This document shows positions 49,435 to 58,011 of a stretch of 64,000 bases of DNA, piece by piece. The stretch lies in the NCBI GenBank assembly GCA_020851565.1, contig JADZCN010000039.1:1-64000 (forward strand), in the 5' to 3' direction. The number at the start of each line of letters is the position of its first letter. The first letter of the stretch is position 1. The position numbers and the translations under genes are program-made. Source of the DNA: Acidobacteriota bacterium. GTDB taxonomy: Bacteria > Acidobacteriota > Vicinamibacteria > Vicinamibacterales > UBA2999. The notes under the pieces were generated by a model. The model saw nothing but the letters and a program-made list of their open reading frames with translations. It was not told where the DNA came from and ran no database searches.

Positions 49435-50237
49435 CAGGGCGCGAGCCACTCCCCTTCGAAGAGCACCTCGGCCCAGCCCGTGAGGTACACGCCGTCGTCG
49501 CGCCACTCGACGCGCTGGGTGCCGCCAGGCGCCTCGACGTCGATGTCGCGGCCGGCCCCGCCGGCCACCACCGCCGCGACGGCCGAGGCGCAGGCGCCGG
49601 TACCTGAGGCGTGGGTCGGCCCGACGCCGCGCTCCCAGATGAGGATGCGGACGCGGTTGGGCGCCTCCACCACGGCGAACTCGACGTTGGTGCCGGCCGT
49701 GAAGCGCGGGTGCGTGGAGAGCGCGGGCCCGAGCTTCTCGAACCGCGCGCGATCCGGCAGCTCGTTCACCAGCGCCACGCACTGCGGGTTCGCCATCGTC
49801 ATGATGACCACGGGCAGCTGCTCGCCAGCCACGTCGAGCGTCTCCTGCGTGATGTGCTCCGGCGCGCCCATCGCCGCGCGGAAGGTGTACTTCGAGCCGG
49901 CGCGGCTGGCCAGCGTCAGCGCCTTCCAGCCGGCGTCGGTGTCGACGCGCAGGGTGGTGATGGGCGGGGCGCCGGGATCCCGCTGGTGCAGGACCAGCGC
50001 CGCCAGGCAGCGCAGGCCGTTCCCCGAGAGCTCCGACGGGCTGCCGTCCGCGTTCACCAGGCGCATGCGCGCCGTGCCGTCGGGGAGCGCGGTGTAGTAG
50101 ATGACGCCGTCCGCGCCGATGCCGGTGTAGCGCTCGCACAGCCGTCGCGAGAGCCGGTCGAGCGCGAGGCCATCGACCTCGTCGAAGGGGACGAAGAGGA
50201 AGTCGTTACCGTAGGCGTGGGCTTTGGCGATATGCAT
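49434..50237 (-). CDS. dapF: Diaminopimelate epimerase-like protein with both catalytic cysteines replaced by serine
   Basis: DapF converts LL- to meso-diaminopimelate for lysine and peptidoglycan. The 267-residue protein matches the fold along its length: AYGNDFLF, RLVNADGSPSELSGNGLRC, MANPQCV, IWERGVGPTHASGTGACA. The two cysteines that act as acid and base in studied DapF enzymes (MCGNG and ACGTG motifs) are S71 (LSGNG) and S211 (ASGTG) here. The serine codons, TCG and TCA, are clear in the DNA. Activity as an epimerase is therefore doubtful or mechanistically different. The gene is in an operon with the DASS transporter. Confidence 0.88.
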   Translation of the reverse strand: MHIAKAHAYGNDFLFVPFDEVDGLALDRLSRRLCERYTGIGADGVIYYTALPDGTARMRLVNADGSPSELSGNGLRCLAALVLHQRDPGAPPITTLRVDTDAGWKALTLASRAGSKYTFRAAMGAPEHITQETLDVAGEQLPVVIMTMANPQCVALVNELPDRARFEKLGPALSTHPRFTAGTNVEFAVVEAPNRVRILIWERGVGPTHASGTGACASAVAAVVAGGAGRDIDVEAPGGTQRVEWRDDGVYLTGWAEVLFEGEWLAP

Positions 50238-50246
50238 GGACTGCGT

Positions 50247-50528
50247 CGGGAGTGGATCGAGGTCGGGAGTGAAACACGTCGGGAGTGAATATGCGCCGGG
50301 AGCGGCTCGCGACGGGATCGAATCCGTCGGGAAGTGATTCTACCGGGATTGTGAAGCTGCTGGGAGACGGGAAGTTTTCAAGCGACATCGCCAGTCCCTC
50401 CCGACACCGTCAGCCTCTCCCGGCGCGGTTCTCTCCCGGCGCGGTTCCCCTCCTGCCGTGCTCTCCCTCCCGCCGCGGTTCCCTCCCGACGTGCTCTCCC
50501 TCCCGGCGCCGTTCCCCTCCCGACGCGA
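50247..50528. repeat. Extended GTCGGGAG repeat field, changing orientation midway
   Basis: The 294-bp spacer upstream of dapF is nearly all repeat. 50247-50345 carries GTCGGGAGTG(G/A)A units. 50388-50528 carries the inverse (CTCCCGGCGCGGTTC, CCCTCCCGACG and so on) with units of about 15-20 bp. The two halves could pair over long stretches. No gene is seen. Confidence 0.75.
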
Positions 50529-50531
50529 TCG

Positions 50532-51383
50532 CTACGGCACCCTGAACGCGTCGATCACCCACGTCAGGCCGGTCGTGAACCCGAAGTCCGGATCGCGGGG
50601 GCTGAGGCCGAGCATGAAGCCCCCGTCCACGCGCACGCTGCCGCGCGTGTAGCGCGCGCCCAGGCGCAGCAGGCCGCGGTCCTCGGCGCCGAGGGCGGTG
50701 GTTTCGGCGAAGTTCGCGCGGCCGTTGATCTCGCCGACCACCTCGAAGCCCTCCGCCAGCGCGCGCGCGAGCGAGAAGCCGTAGGTGAGCAGGTCGTCCT
50801 GGCTGGCCGCCTCGAGCGGATCCTCGAGGATCAGGAAGCCGACGTTGCCAACGAAGCGGATCGACTGGATGGTCTTGCCCACCAGGACCGAGGCGGTGAA
50901 ATCGGTGGTGTCGTTGCCGAGCCCGGACTCGTTGCTCGCGTTGGGCAGGCGCGTGGAGAAACGGAAGCCGATGGCCGGGCGGCCGGGCTGCTCGCTCAGG
51001 ATGCGGATCTTCGTGCCGATGAAGATGTCTCGCACCGACGAGGTCCGGTCGCCCGTGAAGTCCAGGACGGGGGTGAGCGGTGCCGGCTCCTGCCCGGTGA
51101 TGGTCAGGCGCTGGTAGAGCCCGCCGTCAATCTGCAGCTCGGCGATGGAGCTGAGGCCGACGCTCACGCCGATGTTCGGTACCGAGAAGAGGTTGCCGGT
51201 GAGTCCGGAGAGCGGGAACTCGGCATCCTTTTCATAGTCGAGCCCCGCCTCGAAGAGCAGGCGGCCGGCGCCGACGGTCTCGGGATCTTCGGTGACGAGG
51301 GGGCGTTGCTGGGCGGACGCGGGGGACGCAGTCCAGAGAAAGGTGGCCAGCACCGTGGCCACACCAATCGCGTTCGCTCGCAT
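50532..51383 (-). CDS. Probable outer-membrane beta-barrel protein
   Basis: The 283-residue product from the ATG at 51383 has a signal peptide ending near SPASAQQ. Alternating amphipathic strands follow (GRLLFEAGLDYEKDAEFP, SIRFVGNVGFLIL, LLRLGARYTRGSVRVDGGFMLG), typical of an outer-membrane barrel of the MetA/transporter-like type. Function is unknown. A longer frame starting at 51437 adds MPFVPSWFLSSRGGQ-type residues that are only translation of a CACGAAGG repeat. Confidence 0.7.
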   Translation of the reverse strand: MRANAIGVATVLATFLWTASPASAQQRPLVTEDPETVGAGRLLFEAGLDYEKDAEFPLSGLTGNLFSVPNIGVSVGLSSIAELQIDGGLYQRLTITGQEPAPLTPVLDFTGDRTSSVRDIFIGTKIRILSEQPGRPAIGFRFSTRLPNASNESGLGNDTTDFTASVLVGKTIQSIRFVGNVGFLILEDPLEAASQDDLLTYGFSLARALAEGFEVVGEINGRANFAETTALGAEDRGLLRLGARYTRGSVRVDGGFMLGLSPRDPDFGFTTGLTWVIDAFRVP

Positions 51384-51411
51384 CACGTCGCTTTGTCCTC
51401 CTCGAGAAGAA

Positions 51412-51490
51412 AGAAACCACGAAGGCACGAAGGGCACGCCCTCAAGACCTCAAGACCCCAAGACCCCAAGACCCCAAGACCTCAAGACCC
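51412..51490. repeat. Composite repeat: CACGAAGG units then CAAGACC(C/T) units
   Basis: 51412-51437 is AAACCACGAAGGCACGAAGGG. 51438-51490 is an 8-bp tandem repeat, CTCAAGAC / CCCAAGAC. Two families that also occur separately elsewhere (2754, 4861, 8297, 38132) are joined here in the dtd spacer. Confidence 0.8.
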
Positions 51491-51496
51491 AGCCGC

Positions 51497-51961
51497 TCAG
51501 AATGTCTTCCGGCTGTCCAGCAGGATCGTCACCGGGCCGTCGTTGACGAGGCTCACCTGCATCATCGCCTGGAACTCACCGGTGCCCACCGTGAGTCCGC
51601 TGTCCTGCAATTCTCGCACGACGTCTTCGTAGAGCGCCCGCGCCAGCTCGGGCGGTGCGGCGGTGATGAACGACGGACGCCGGCCGTTCCGGGCGTCGCC
51701 GCTCAGCGTGAACTGCGAGACGACCAGCACGCTGCCGCCGATGTCCGCGACCGACCGGTTCATCCGCTTCCGGCCCGTCTCGTCGCCTTCGTCCTCGAAG
51801 ATGCGCAGGTCCCTGATCTTGGACGCGATGTAGGCCACGTCGGCCGGGCCATCCCCCTGCTCCACGCCGACGAGCACCATCAGGCCGGGACCGATTTCGC
51901 CCGTCACGCGCTCCCCTACCGTGACGCGTGCCTGCGATACGCGCTGGACGACCGCGCGCAT
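51497..51961 (-). CDS. dtd: D-aminoacyl-tRNA deacylase
   Basis: DTD hydrolyses D-aminoacyl-tRNAs, protecting translation from D-amino acids. The 154-residue protein has the family start [15 protein letters not shown]. The two active-site signatures are also present: GRRPSF in place of the SQxT/GxRPSF region (with VVSQFTL upstream) and NDGPVT near the C terminus (the NxGP motif). Its length is typical. It lies 3 bp after the ttcA stop, so the pair is cotranscribed. Confidence 0.96.
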   Translation of the reverse strand: MRAVVQRVSQARVTVGERVTGEIGPGLMVLVGVEQGDGPADVAYIASKIRDLRIFEDEGDETGRKRMNRSVADIGGSVLVVSQFTLSGDARNGRRPSFITAAPPELARALYEDVVRELQDSGLTVGTGEFQAMMQVSLVNDGPVTILLDSRKTF

Positions 51962-51964
51962 GGG

Positions 51965-52867
51965 CTAGTCGCGCTCCGGCGGGGTGGCGTCGCCCGGTCG
52001 CGGCCCGATTGCCCGGGCCCGCGAGCCAAGCATCAACGGGATCAGCGGCACGTCCGCCGGCACATCCGCGAAGTCCTCCAGCTGCGCCGCCACCGCGCCG
52101 CGCAGATCGGCCACCGGGTTCAGGCGGCGATCCAGCAGGTGCCGCGGCATCACGTTCGCGAGCGCCTTGATCATCGAGCCCTTCACGTTCGGGTGCTCGC
52201 GCTCCAGCTCCATGATCAGCCGCTTGACGCGCTGGCGCTGCAGGCTGAGATCGCCGCAGGCCGGGCAGCAGCAGCCGATGATGGGCAGGTCGTACTCCTT
52301 CGCGTAGGCGCGCGCCTCGGCCTCCGTGACGTACACCAGCGGCCGGATGACGACGTGCTTCCCGTTATCGGAGACCAGCCGCGCGGGCATCGCCTTGAGC
52401 GCGCCGGCAAAGAACAGGTTCAGCAGCAGCGTCTCGACGAAGTCGTCCAGGTGATGCCCGAGTGCGATCTTCGTCGCGCCCACCTGGTCCGCCAGCCGGT
52501 ACAGCACGCCGCGCCGAAGCCGCGCGCAGAGCGAGCACGGCGTCGCGTCCGGGTCCAGCTTGTCGTCGATGACCGCGCCAATGGACGTGTGCTCGCTGTG
52601 GAACTCCCACCCGCGCGCTGCGCACGCCTCGGCCACCGCCTTGTGCTGGTAGCCCTCGTAGCCCGAGTCCACGTTCACGGCAACGATGGAGAACGTGATG
52701 GGCGCACGCCGGCGGAGGACGTCGAGGATCTGGATGAGCGCCCAGCTGTCCTTCCCGCCCGACAGGCCGACCATCACGCGGTCGCCGTCCTCAACCATGC
52801 CGAAGTCGGTGATGGCGCGCGTGGTCTTCTTGGCCAGGCGCGTTTCGAGCGGCGTGCGGTAGGACAT
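51965..52867 (-). CDS. ttcA: TtcA-like tRNA 2-thiocytidine synthase
   Basis: TtcA thiolates cytidine 32 of some tRNAs using ATP and an Fe-S cluster. The 300-residue product has the PP-loop SGGKDS (36-41). Cys111 and Cys114 (CSLCARLRRG) are the cluster/catalytic pair, and GHHLDDFVETLLLN and a C-terminal CCCPACGD cysteine group follow. The family also includes TtuA-like proteins, but TtcA fits the length and motifs. dtd follows directly. Confidence 0.92.
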   Translation of the reverse strand: MSYRTPLETRLAKKTTRAITDFGMVEDGDRVMVGLSGGKDSWALIQILDVLRRRAPITFSIVAVNVDSGYEGYQHKAVAEACAARGWEFHSEHTSIGAVIDDKLDPDATPCSLCARLRRGVLYRLADQVGATKIALGHHLDDFVETLLLNLFFAGALKAMPARLVSDNGKHVVIRPLVYVTEAEARAYAKEYDLPIIGCCCPACGDLSLQRQRVKRLIMELEREHPNVKGSMIKALANVMPRHLLDRRLNPVADLRGAVAAQLEDFADVPADVPLIPLMLGSRARAIGPRPGDATPPERD

Positions 52868-53231
52868 GGTGATCGGGGCGGGAGTCGAAAGTCGGGAGTC
52901 AAGCTCAGGATACCAGCCGTCGGGGTTCTGGCACGAATGAGTGGCGTGCGGGCTGGCGGATTTCCGGCATCCGCCACGGCGGCCGGGCGTCCGCTCCCCT
53001 CACCACCCGGCGACCACGGCCCATTTGGGGGAGTACCGGTCGTGGAATGCCCTTTGCCTCTCTCGGCCAGAGATGCGGCCATCTGCCGCGCCGTCCCGAA
53101 GCATGACGGCCCGGCCGTCCCCGCCTGCGACGCTTCCGGTCACAGCCTTCTCCGCCGCGCCACCCCGGCAGCGGATCCGCAAAGACTGACGTGGCTCCTG
53201 GCTCCGGGGCCCAGGAGAGAACGAGGCCGCC
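52868..53231. other. 364-bp divergent spacer without a gene
   Basis: 52872-52896 carries two GTCGGGAGT units. The rest is GC-rich with no convincing coding frame. It should hold promoters for ttcA (left) and the large exported protein (right). A ribosome-binding site (CCAGGAGAG) is visible 10-15 nt before the ATG at 53232. A GCAAAG block near 53179 loosely recalls a cyclic di-GMP riboswitch but does not fit it (see rejected items). Confidence 0.5.
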
Positions 53232-55493
53232 ATGGCGCTCACGCACCGGCGTTCGACCGGTCCCCGTCGCGTACTGTCCTTCTGTCGGCTGCTCGGGTTC
53301 ATGGCGGCGGCCATGTGGCCGGTCGTCGCGCTGGCCCAGACAGCGACCATCACCGGCGATGTCTCCCTGCTGTATCGCCCCAATCCCCTCGCAGGCATCA
53401 CGGTCGTCCTGACCGACGACCACGGGACCGAACGCGGCTCTCAGACCACCACGGGCACGGGGCTGTTCTCGTTCACGGGCCTGCCCGCGGGGACCTACCA
53501 CCTTCACACGCAGAACGACCTCGGGTTCACCAACGAGGCGTACGACGACGTGCTCTGTCCGCTGCGCTGCACGTGGCCCTTCTTCGGGACAGCGATCGTG
53601 CTGGCGCCGGGCGCCGTGTTCCACGCGTACTTCGTGCTCGATCGCGGCGGCGTGATCTCCGGTGTGGTCACTGATGCGGAAACCTCGGCGCCCCTGCCCG
53701 GCGTCGGCATGCGGCTCATCGGTCTCGACACCTCTGACCCACCCGTGATGTTCGAAACCGACATCGAGAGCAACGCCAGCGGCGCCTACGCGTTCCGGGG
53801 GTTGCCGGCGGGCCGATACTACGTGTTGACTCAGAATGCTCTCGGCTACGCGGACGAGCTCTACGAAGACGTTCCGTGCCCTGGCGGGCTGTGTTTCTGG
53901 GTCGTCCTGAGCGGGGGCGGTACACCCGTTCAGGTCGCGCTAGACGGGACGGCCGGCGGGCGGAACTTCGCGCTCGATCGCGGCGGCCACGTCACCGGAA
54001 CCATCATCGATGCCGCGACGATGCTGCCCATCGAGGGAGCGTGTGTGTACATCGTCCACATTGTCGGCGAACAGGTCCTCGTCGCCGGGTATCAGTGCGT
54101 GGATGCGACTGGCGCCTACGATGTGGGCGGACTTCCCGCCGGGACCTACTATGCGGTCGCCCACTCGACCGCGTCGGGCCACGTTCCCGAGCTCTACGAC
54201 GACATCCCGTGCCTGCTGGAGACGTGCCTGCGTCAGCCTGCGAGCGTTGCAAGCGGGACGCCCATTGTCGTCGCGGCGGGAGCGACGGTCGCCGGCAGGG
54301 ACTTCGCCCTGGCGCCGGGCGGCACCATCCAGGGGCTGGTCACGGATGCCGCCACCCTCGCGCCGTTGCCGAACGTGGACATCCGGATCGTCAGTCGCCA
54401 GGGCGGCTCTGCCCTGCTCGTGGCGTCCGCCGGCACGGATGTCGCCGGAGCGTACGTGGTTGCGGGATTGCCCAGCGGCACCTACTACGCCTACACGCGG
54501 GACGTCCGGTACCGCAACGAGATCTACGACGATATCGCCTGCCCGGGCGGCGAATGCCCACTCGACCTGCTGGCCACCACAGGGACGCCCATCGTCGTCA
54601 CAGCTGGCGCCGTCACGCCGGGCGTCGATTTCGGTCTGCGGACTGATGTGCCGCCGAGCGCCCCGCCAGGGCTGCGCGCCACCGTGGCCAACTACACGGT
54701 GACACTGTCGTGGGATGTACCGCAGAGTGGCCCGGCTGCCAGCTACCTGCTCGAAGCGGGGCTGACGCCCGGCACGACGTTCATCAGCCTGCCGACAGCC
54801 GACCGCCATTTCGTGGCGTCGCCCGTGGGCCCTGGCCGCTACTTCGTGCGCGTGCGGGCCGTGAACGTGTACGGGCCAGGCCCACCGTCTGAGGAAATCA
54901 CAGTCGTGGTCGCCCCCAGCGGCAGTGACGGCGCCCCGCCCCTCGCGCCTGGCGAGTTGACGGGCTGGATGAGCGGCGGACGCCTGACCCTCGTCTGGTT
55001 CCCTCCGTACGGGGGCGCTGCGCCCGATGGCTACGTGGTGGACGTCGGCACGGCCACTGGCGTGACGAACGTCGTGCAGATGACCGTGAGATCGAATGCG
55101 CTCATCTATTACGGCGTGCCGCCCGGCTTCTACTTCGTCCGCGTGCGAGCCGTGAACGCTGCGGGCAGCAGCCCGCCCTCGAACGAGGTGTTGTTGAACG
55201 CCGGGGACCTTCCCGCTCCGCCCCACGCGCCATGGAACCTGTACGCAACGGTCCTGGGGGGCACGGTGACATTGAGCTGGGGCTCGCCGCCCTGGCAAGG
55301 GCCCGTGACCAGCTACCTCGTTCGCGCGGGCTCGGCTCCCGGGCTTTCGAACCTCGCCCAGTTCGACACCGGGAATACGGCGACGACAATTGCGGTGCCG
55401 GGCGTGCCGCCGGGCCGGTACTACGTGCGCGTGCACGCGATGAACGCGCTGGGCGCGAGCGTCGCGTCGAACGAGGTGGTGGTGGTGCCGTAG
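53232..55493 (+). CDS. Large exported repeat protein: carboxypeptidase-regulatory-like repeats and three FnIII domains
   Basis: The 753-residue protein has a long signal peptide (to about residue 36, VVALAQ). Four repeats of about 110 residues follow, then three FnIII domains. Each repeat has a GGxIxGxVxDAxTxxPL beta-sandwich start, an AGxYxxxGLPxGxYY core and a YDD(I/V)xCPxxxC end. The paired cysteines (CPLRC, CPGGLC, CLLETC, CPGGEC) probably form a small disulfide loop per repeat. The whole resembles surface or secreted adhesion-type proteins. No anchor is seen. Confidence 0.85.
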   Translation: MALTHRRSTGPRRVLSFCRLLGFMAAAMWPVVALAQTATITGDVSLLYRPNPLAGITVVLTDDHGTERGSQTTTGTGLFSFTGLPAGTYHLHTQNDLGFTNEAYDDVLCPLRCTWPFFGTAIVLAPGAVFHAYFVLDRGGVISGVVTDAETSAPLPGVGMRLIGLDTSDPPVMFETDIESNASGAYAFRGLPAGRYYVLTQNALGYADELYEDVPCPGGLCFWVVLSGGGTPVQVALDGTAGGRNFALDRGGHVTGTIIDAATMLPIEGACVYIVHIVGEQVLVAGYQCVDATGAYDVGGLPAGTYYAVAHSTASGHVPELYDDIPCLLETCLRQPASVASGTPIVVAAGATVAGRDFALAPGGTIQGLVTDAATLAPLPNVDIRIVSRQGGSALLVASAGTDVAGAYVVAGLPSGTYYAYTRDVRYRNEIYDDIACPGGECPLDLLATTGTPIVVTAGAVTPGVDFGLRTDVPPSAPPGLRATVANYTVTLSWDVPQSGPAASYLLEAGLTPGTTFISLPTADRHFVASPVGPGRYFVRVRAVNVYGPGPPSEEITVVVAPSGSDGAPPLAPGELTGWMSGGRLTLVWFPPYGGAAPDGYVVDVGTATGVTNVVQMTVRSNALIYYGVPPGFYFVRVRAVNAAGSSPPSNEVLLNAGDLPAPPHAPWNLYATVLGGTVTLSWGSPPWQGPVTSYLVRAGSAPGLSNLAQFDTGNTATTIAVPGVPPGRYYVRVHAMNALGASVASNEVVVVP

Positions 55494-55532
55494 GAGCGCG
55501 CCAGCGGCTACATTGTGGATTCGTTTTGGATC

Positions 55533-55538
55533 TATAAT
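55533..55538 (+). promoter_or_regulatory. Perfect TATAAT -10 element 6 nt before the antitoxin ATG
   Basis: TATAAT ends six bases before the ATG at 55545, so the transcript would start at or beside the A of the start codon. This is a leaderless arrangement. The upstream TTGTGG at 55513 is only 14 nt away, so the -35 is weak or absent. Confidence 0.6.
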
Positions 55539-55544
55539 GGAGCC

Positions 55545-55781
55545 ATGGCAACCGTGACCCTGTCGATCAAGCATGTCCCGGCGGAGGTGGCGCGCCGCCT
55601 GAAGCGGCGGGCGGAGCGCCATCATCGCTCGCTCCAGGGCGAGTTGATGGCCATCCTCGAAGAGGCGTCGCGCGAGATTGGCGTCGACGAGCTGGCCGCG
55701 CTCGCCTCTCGCGTCGGCCTGCGGACGCCTGCGGAGTCCGCGACGTTCGTCCGGGACGATCGCGATGGCCGTCGTCGTTGA
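55545..55781 (+). CDS. Ribbon-helix-helix antitoxin (FitA/VapB-like)
   Basis: The 78-residue protein starts MATVTLSIKHVPAEVARRLKRRAERHHRSLQ, a ribbon-helix-helix DNA-binding domain of the Arc/FitA kind. A helical tail (ASREIGVDELAALASRVGL) should wrap the toxin. It overlaps the PIN toxin by 17 nt, the typical antitoxin-first layout. It probably represses its own promoter with the toxin as corepressor. The TATAAT six bases upstream implies a leaderless message. It is the only toxin-antitoxin pair seen in the window. Confidence 0.88.
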   Translation: MATVTLSIKHVPAEVARRLKRRAERHHRSLQGELMAILEEASREIGVDELAALASRVGLRTPAESATFVRDDRDGRRR

Positions 55782-56148
55782 CGCGTCGGTGGTCGGCGCC
55801 ATCGCGTTCGGCGAGCCGGACGGGCACATGTTGGTCGCGCACCTGATGGGCGAGTCGCTGCTCGCCCCCACACTGCTGGACTACGAGCTGGCCAGCATCG
55901 CCTGGAAGAAGACGCGCGCGCATCCCGAAGCGGCGCCCCTCATCCAGGCGGCGCTGGCCGCCGCGGTGCACCTGCCCATCCGGCGCGTGCCGGTCCCTGG
56001 CGTGGACCTGCTCCGCATCGCCCGGGAAACGGGGCTGACGACGTACGACGCCGCTTACCTCTGGGTGGCGCACGTTCACGACGCCGAGCTCGTGACGCTG
56101 GACCGCGAGCTGGCGGCCGTCGCTGAGCCCGGTGGACGCCAGGAGTGA
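55765..56148 (+). CDS. PIN-domain toxin (VapC/FitB-like RNase)
   Basis: The 127-residue protein from ATG 55765 has the PIN-domain acidic residues: D7 (VVVDAS), a Glu in LLDYELAS, D in TTYDAAYLWVA and a late D in VTLDREL. These coordinate Mg for RNA cleavage. VapC toxins typically cut tRNA or rRNA. It overlaps its antitoxin gene, and its final codons lead straight into a repeat field. The longer frame from 55678 is shadow. Confidence 0.88.
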   Translation: MAVVVDASVVGAIAFGEPDGHMLVAHLMGESLLAPTLLDYELASIAWKKTRAHPEAAPLIQAALAAAVHLPIRRVPVPGVDLLRIARETGLTTYDAAYLWVAHVHDAELVTLDRELAAVAEPGGRQE

Positions 56149-56149
56149 A

Positions 56150-56281
56150 CTGCGACGGGAGGGAACCGCGACGGGAAGGGAACTGCGACGGGAGTGGAAT
56201 CGCTGCGGGAGGCCCCAGAACCCGAGAACCCGAGAACCCCAGAACCCCAGAACCCCAGAACCCAAGAACCCGGAACCCTGC
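56150..56281. repeat. Two repeat arrays upstream of the D-aminoacylase-like gene
   Basis: 56150-56205 carries GCGACGGGAGGGAAC-type units (GTCGGGAG family). 56215-56281 carries CCCGAGAACCCCAGAAC units of about 9 bp, the inverse orientation of those at 8251-8292 and 28291-28380. Together they fill the spacer. Confidence 0.8.
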
Positions 56282-56301
56282 CCCCGCGATACCATCCCCG
56301 C

Positions 56302-58011
56302 GTGATCTCACGCCTGCTCCCCGCCACTGCCCTGGCTTTGGCCGCTGCTTCGCTCGCGCTGTCAGCCGCCCAGCCGGCGTCCACCTGCGACCTTCTCTTT
56401 GCCGGCGGCCGGATCGTCGACGGCACCGGCGCCGCGTGGTTTGCGGCGGACGTATGTGTCAGCGGCGACCGCATCGCGGCACTCCGCGCGCCCACCGACA
56501 CGCGAGAGGCGCCGACGGCGAAGCGGCGCGTCGATGCCACGGGGCTCATCATCGCCCCCGGCTTCATCGACATGCTCGGCCAGTCGGAGTACTGGGTGCT
56601 GCGCGACAGCCGCGTCGCCAGCAAGGTGATGCAGGGCATCACGACCGAGCTCACCGGCGAGGCGAGCTTCACCAGCGCGGCGCACCCCGGCGCGCGCCGC
56701 CTCCACCCCTTCGCGTCGATGTTCGACAAGGAGAAGGTGCCCGGCTGGGACAACCTGGCCGGCTACCTGCGCGTGCTGGACCGTCAGCCCGCCACGATCA
56801 ACCTGGGCACGTTCATCAGCGCCGGCGGCGTGCGCGATGCGGTGATCGGCCGCGAGGATCGTGCGGCCACGGCGGCCGAGCTGAAGGAGATGGAAGCGCA
56901 GGTGGCCGAGGCGATGGAGGCCGGCGCCTTCGGCGTGTCCACGTCGCTGCAGTACGTGCCGGACCGCTTCGCGCGCACCGAAGAGCTGATCACGCTGGCG
57001 CGCGTGGCCGGCCGCTTCGGTGGCAGCTACATCACGCATCAGCGATCCGAGGCCGACGAAATCGACGCCAGCCTCAGCGAAGTGTTCCGCATCGCGCGCG
57101 AGGCCGGCGTGCCCGCGACGATTCACCACCTGAAGACGGCCTACAAGCAGAACTGGGGCCGCATGCCCGCGGTCCTGCAGCGCCTCGAGCGCGCCCGCGC
57201 GGAGGGGCTGGACGTCGCGGCCGACCAGTACCCCTACATCGCCGGCAGCAACCCGCTGGACGCGAGCCTCCCCGTGTGGGCGCGCGAGGGCGGCCGCGAC
57301 GCCATGGTGAAGCGACTGCAGGATCCCGCCACGCGCGCGAAGATCAAGGCCGAGATCCTGCAGCCCTCCACCACCTGGGAGAACCAGTATCTCGGTTCGG
57401 GCGGCGCCGCGGGCATCCTCGTCTCCGCCGTCGGACGCGCGGAGCTGAAGAAGTACCAGGGCCGCACGCTGGACGACATCGCGAAGGCCGAGCAGAAGGA
57501 TCCGCTGGACGTGCTGATGGACCTGATCGCGCAGGACGACACGACCGGCAGCGGCATCATGTTCTTCATGCACGAGGACGACCTCCGCGCCGCGCTGAAA
57601 CACCCGCTGGTGATGCTCGGCACCGACTCGGGCGGCATGGCCATCGACAGCGGGCCGCCGACTGCCGGCGTCCACCCGCGCGCGTGGGGATCCGCCGCGC
57701 GCATCCTGAGCAGGTACGTTCGCGAGGAGCGGCTGCTCTCCCTCGAGGAGGCCATCCGCAAGATGACGTCTCTGCCCGCCCAGCGCATGCGGCTGTGGGA
57801 CCGCGGCATCATCCGGCCGGGCGCGTTTGCGGACCTGACCGTGTTCGACGCGGCCACTATCCGCGACCGCGCGACGTTTGAGAACCCGCGTCAGTACGCG
57901 GAGGGCGTGCGCTACGTGGTGGTGAATGGCGCGCTCGTGGTGGATGGCGGCAAATTGACAGCCGAGCGTCCCGGTCGAGCACTGCGGGGACCAGGGGCTC
58001 GGAGACGATAG
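56302..58011 (+). CDS. D-aminoacylase-like amidohydrolase, exported, lacking the HxH motif
   Basis: From the GTG at 56302 the 569-residue product has a signal peptide (MISRLLPATALALAAASLAL) and then an N-acyl-D-amino-acid deacylase fold (LLFAGGRIVDGTG). Where active relatives have APGFIDxHxH, this has APGFIDMLGQSE (from about residue 86), so the first two metal-binding histidines are gone. Later features remain: THQRSEADEI, TIHHLKT, MLGTDSGGMA. Either it binds one metal or it is a different enzyme class. Upstream in-frame codons back to 56194 are repeat-encoded (NPRTPEPQNPRT) and excluded. Confidence 0.82.
   Translation: MISRLLPATALALAAASLALSAAQPASTCDLLFAGGRIVDGTGAAWFAADVCVSGDRIAALRAPTDTREAPTAKRRVDATGLIIAPGFIDMLGQSEYWVLRDSRVASKVMQGITTELTGEASFTSAAHPGARRLHPFASMFDKEKVPGWDNLAGYLRVLDRQPATINLGTFISAGGVRDAVIGREDRAATAAELKEMEAQVAEAMEAGAFGVSTSLQYVPDRFARTEELITLARVAGRFGGSYITHQRSEADEIDASLSEVFRIAREAGVPATIHHLKTAYKQNWGRMPAVLQRLERARAEGLDVAADQYPYIAGSNPLDASLPVWAREGGRDAMVKRLQDPATRAKIKAEILQPSTTWENQYLGSGGAAGILVSAVGRAELKKYQGRTLDDIAKAEQKDPLDVLMDLIAQDDTTGSGIMFFMHEDDLRAALKHPLVMLGTDSGGMAIDSGPPTAGVHPRAWGSAARILSRYVREERLLSLEEAIRKMTSLPAQRMRLWDRGIIRPGAFADLTVFDAATIRDRATFENPRQYAEGVRYVVVNGALVVDGGKLTAERPGRALRGPGARRR

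Noticed and set aside
53140-53231. Possible cyclic di-GMP (GEMM) riboswitch upstream of the large exported protein
   Set aside because: A GCAAAG stretch near 53179 recalls the motif, but the paired GCAAACC and GGGACGCAAAGCC blocks and tetraloop receptor are absent.
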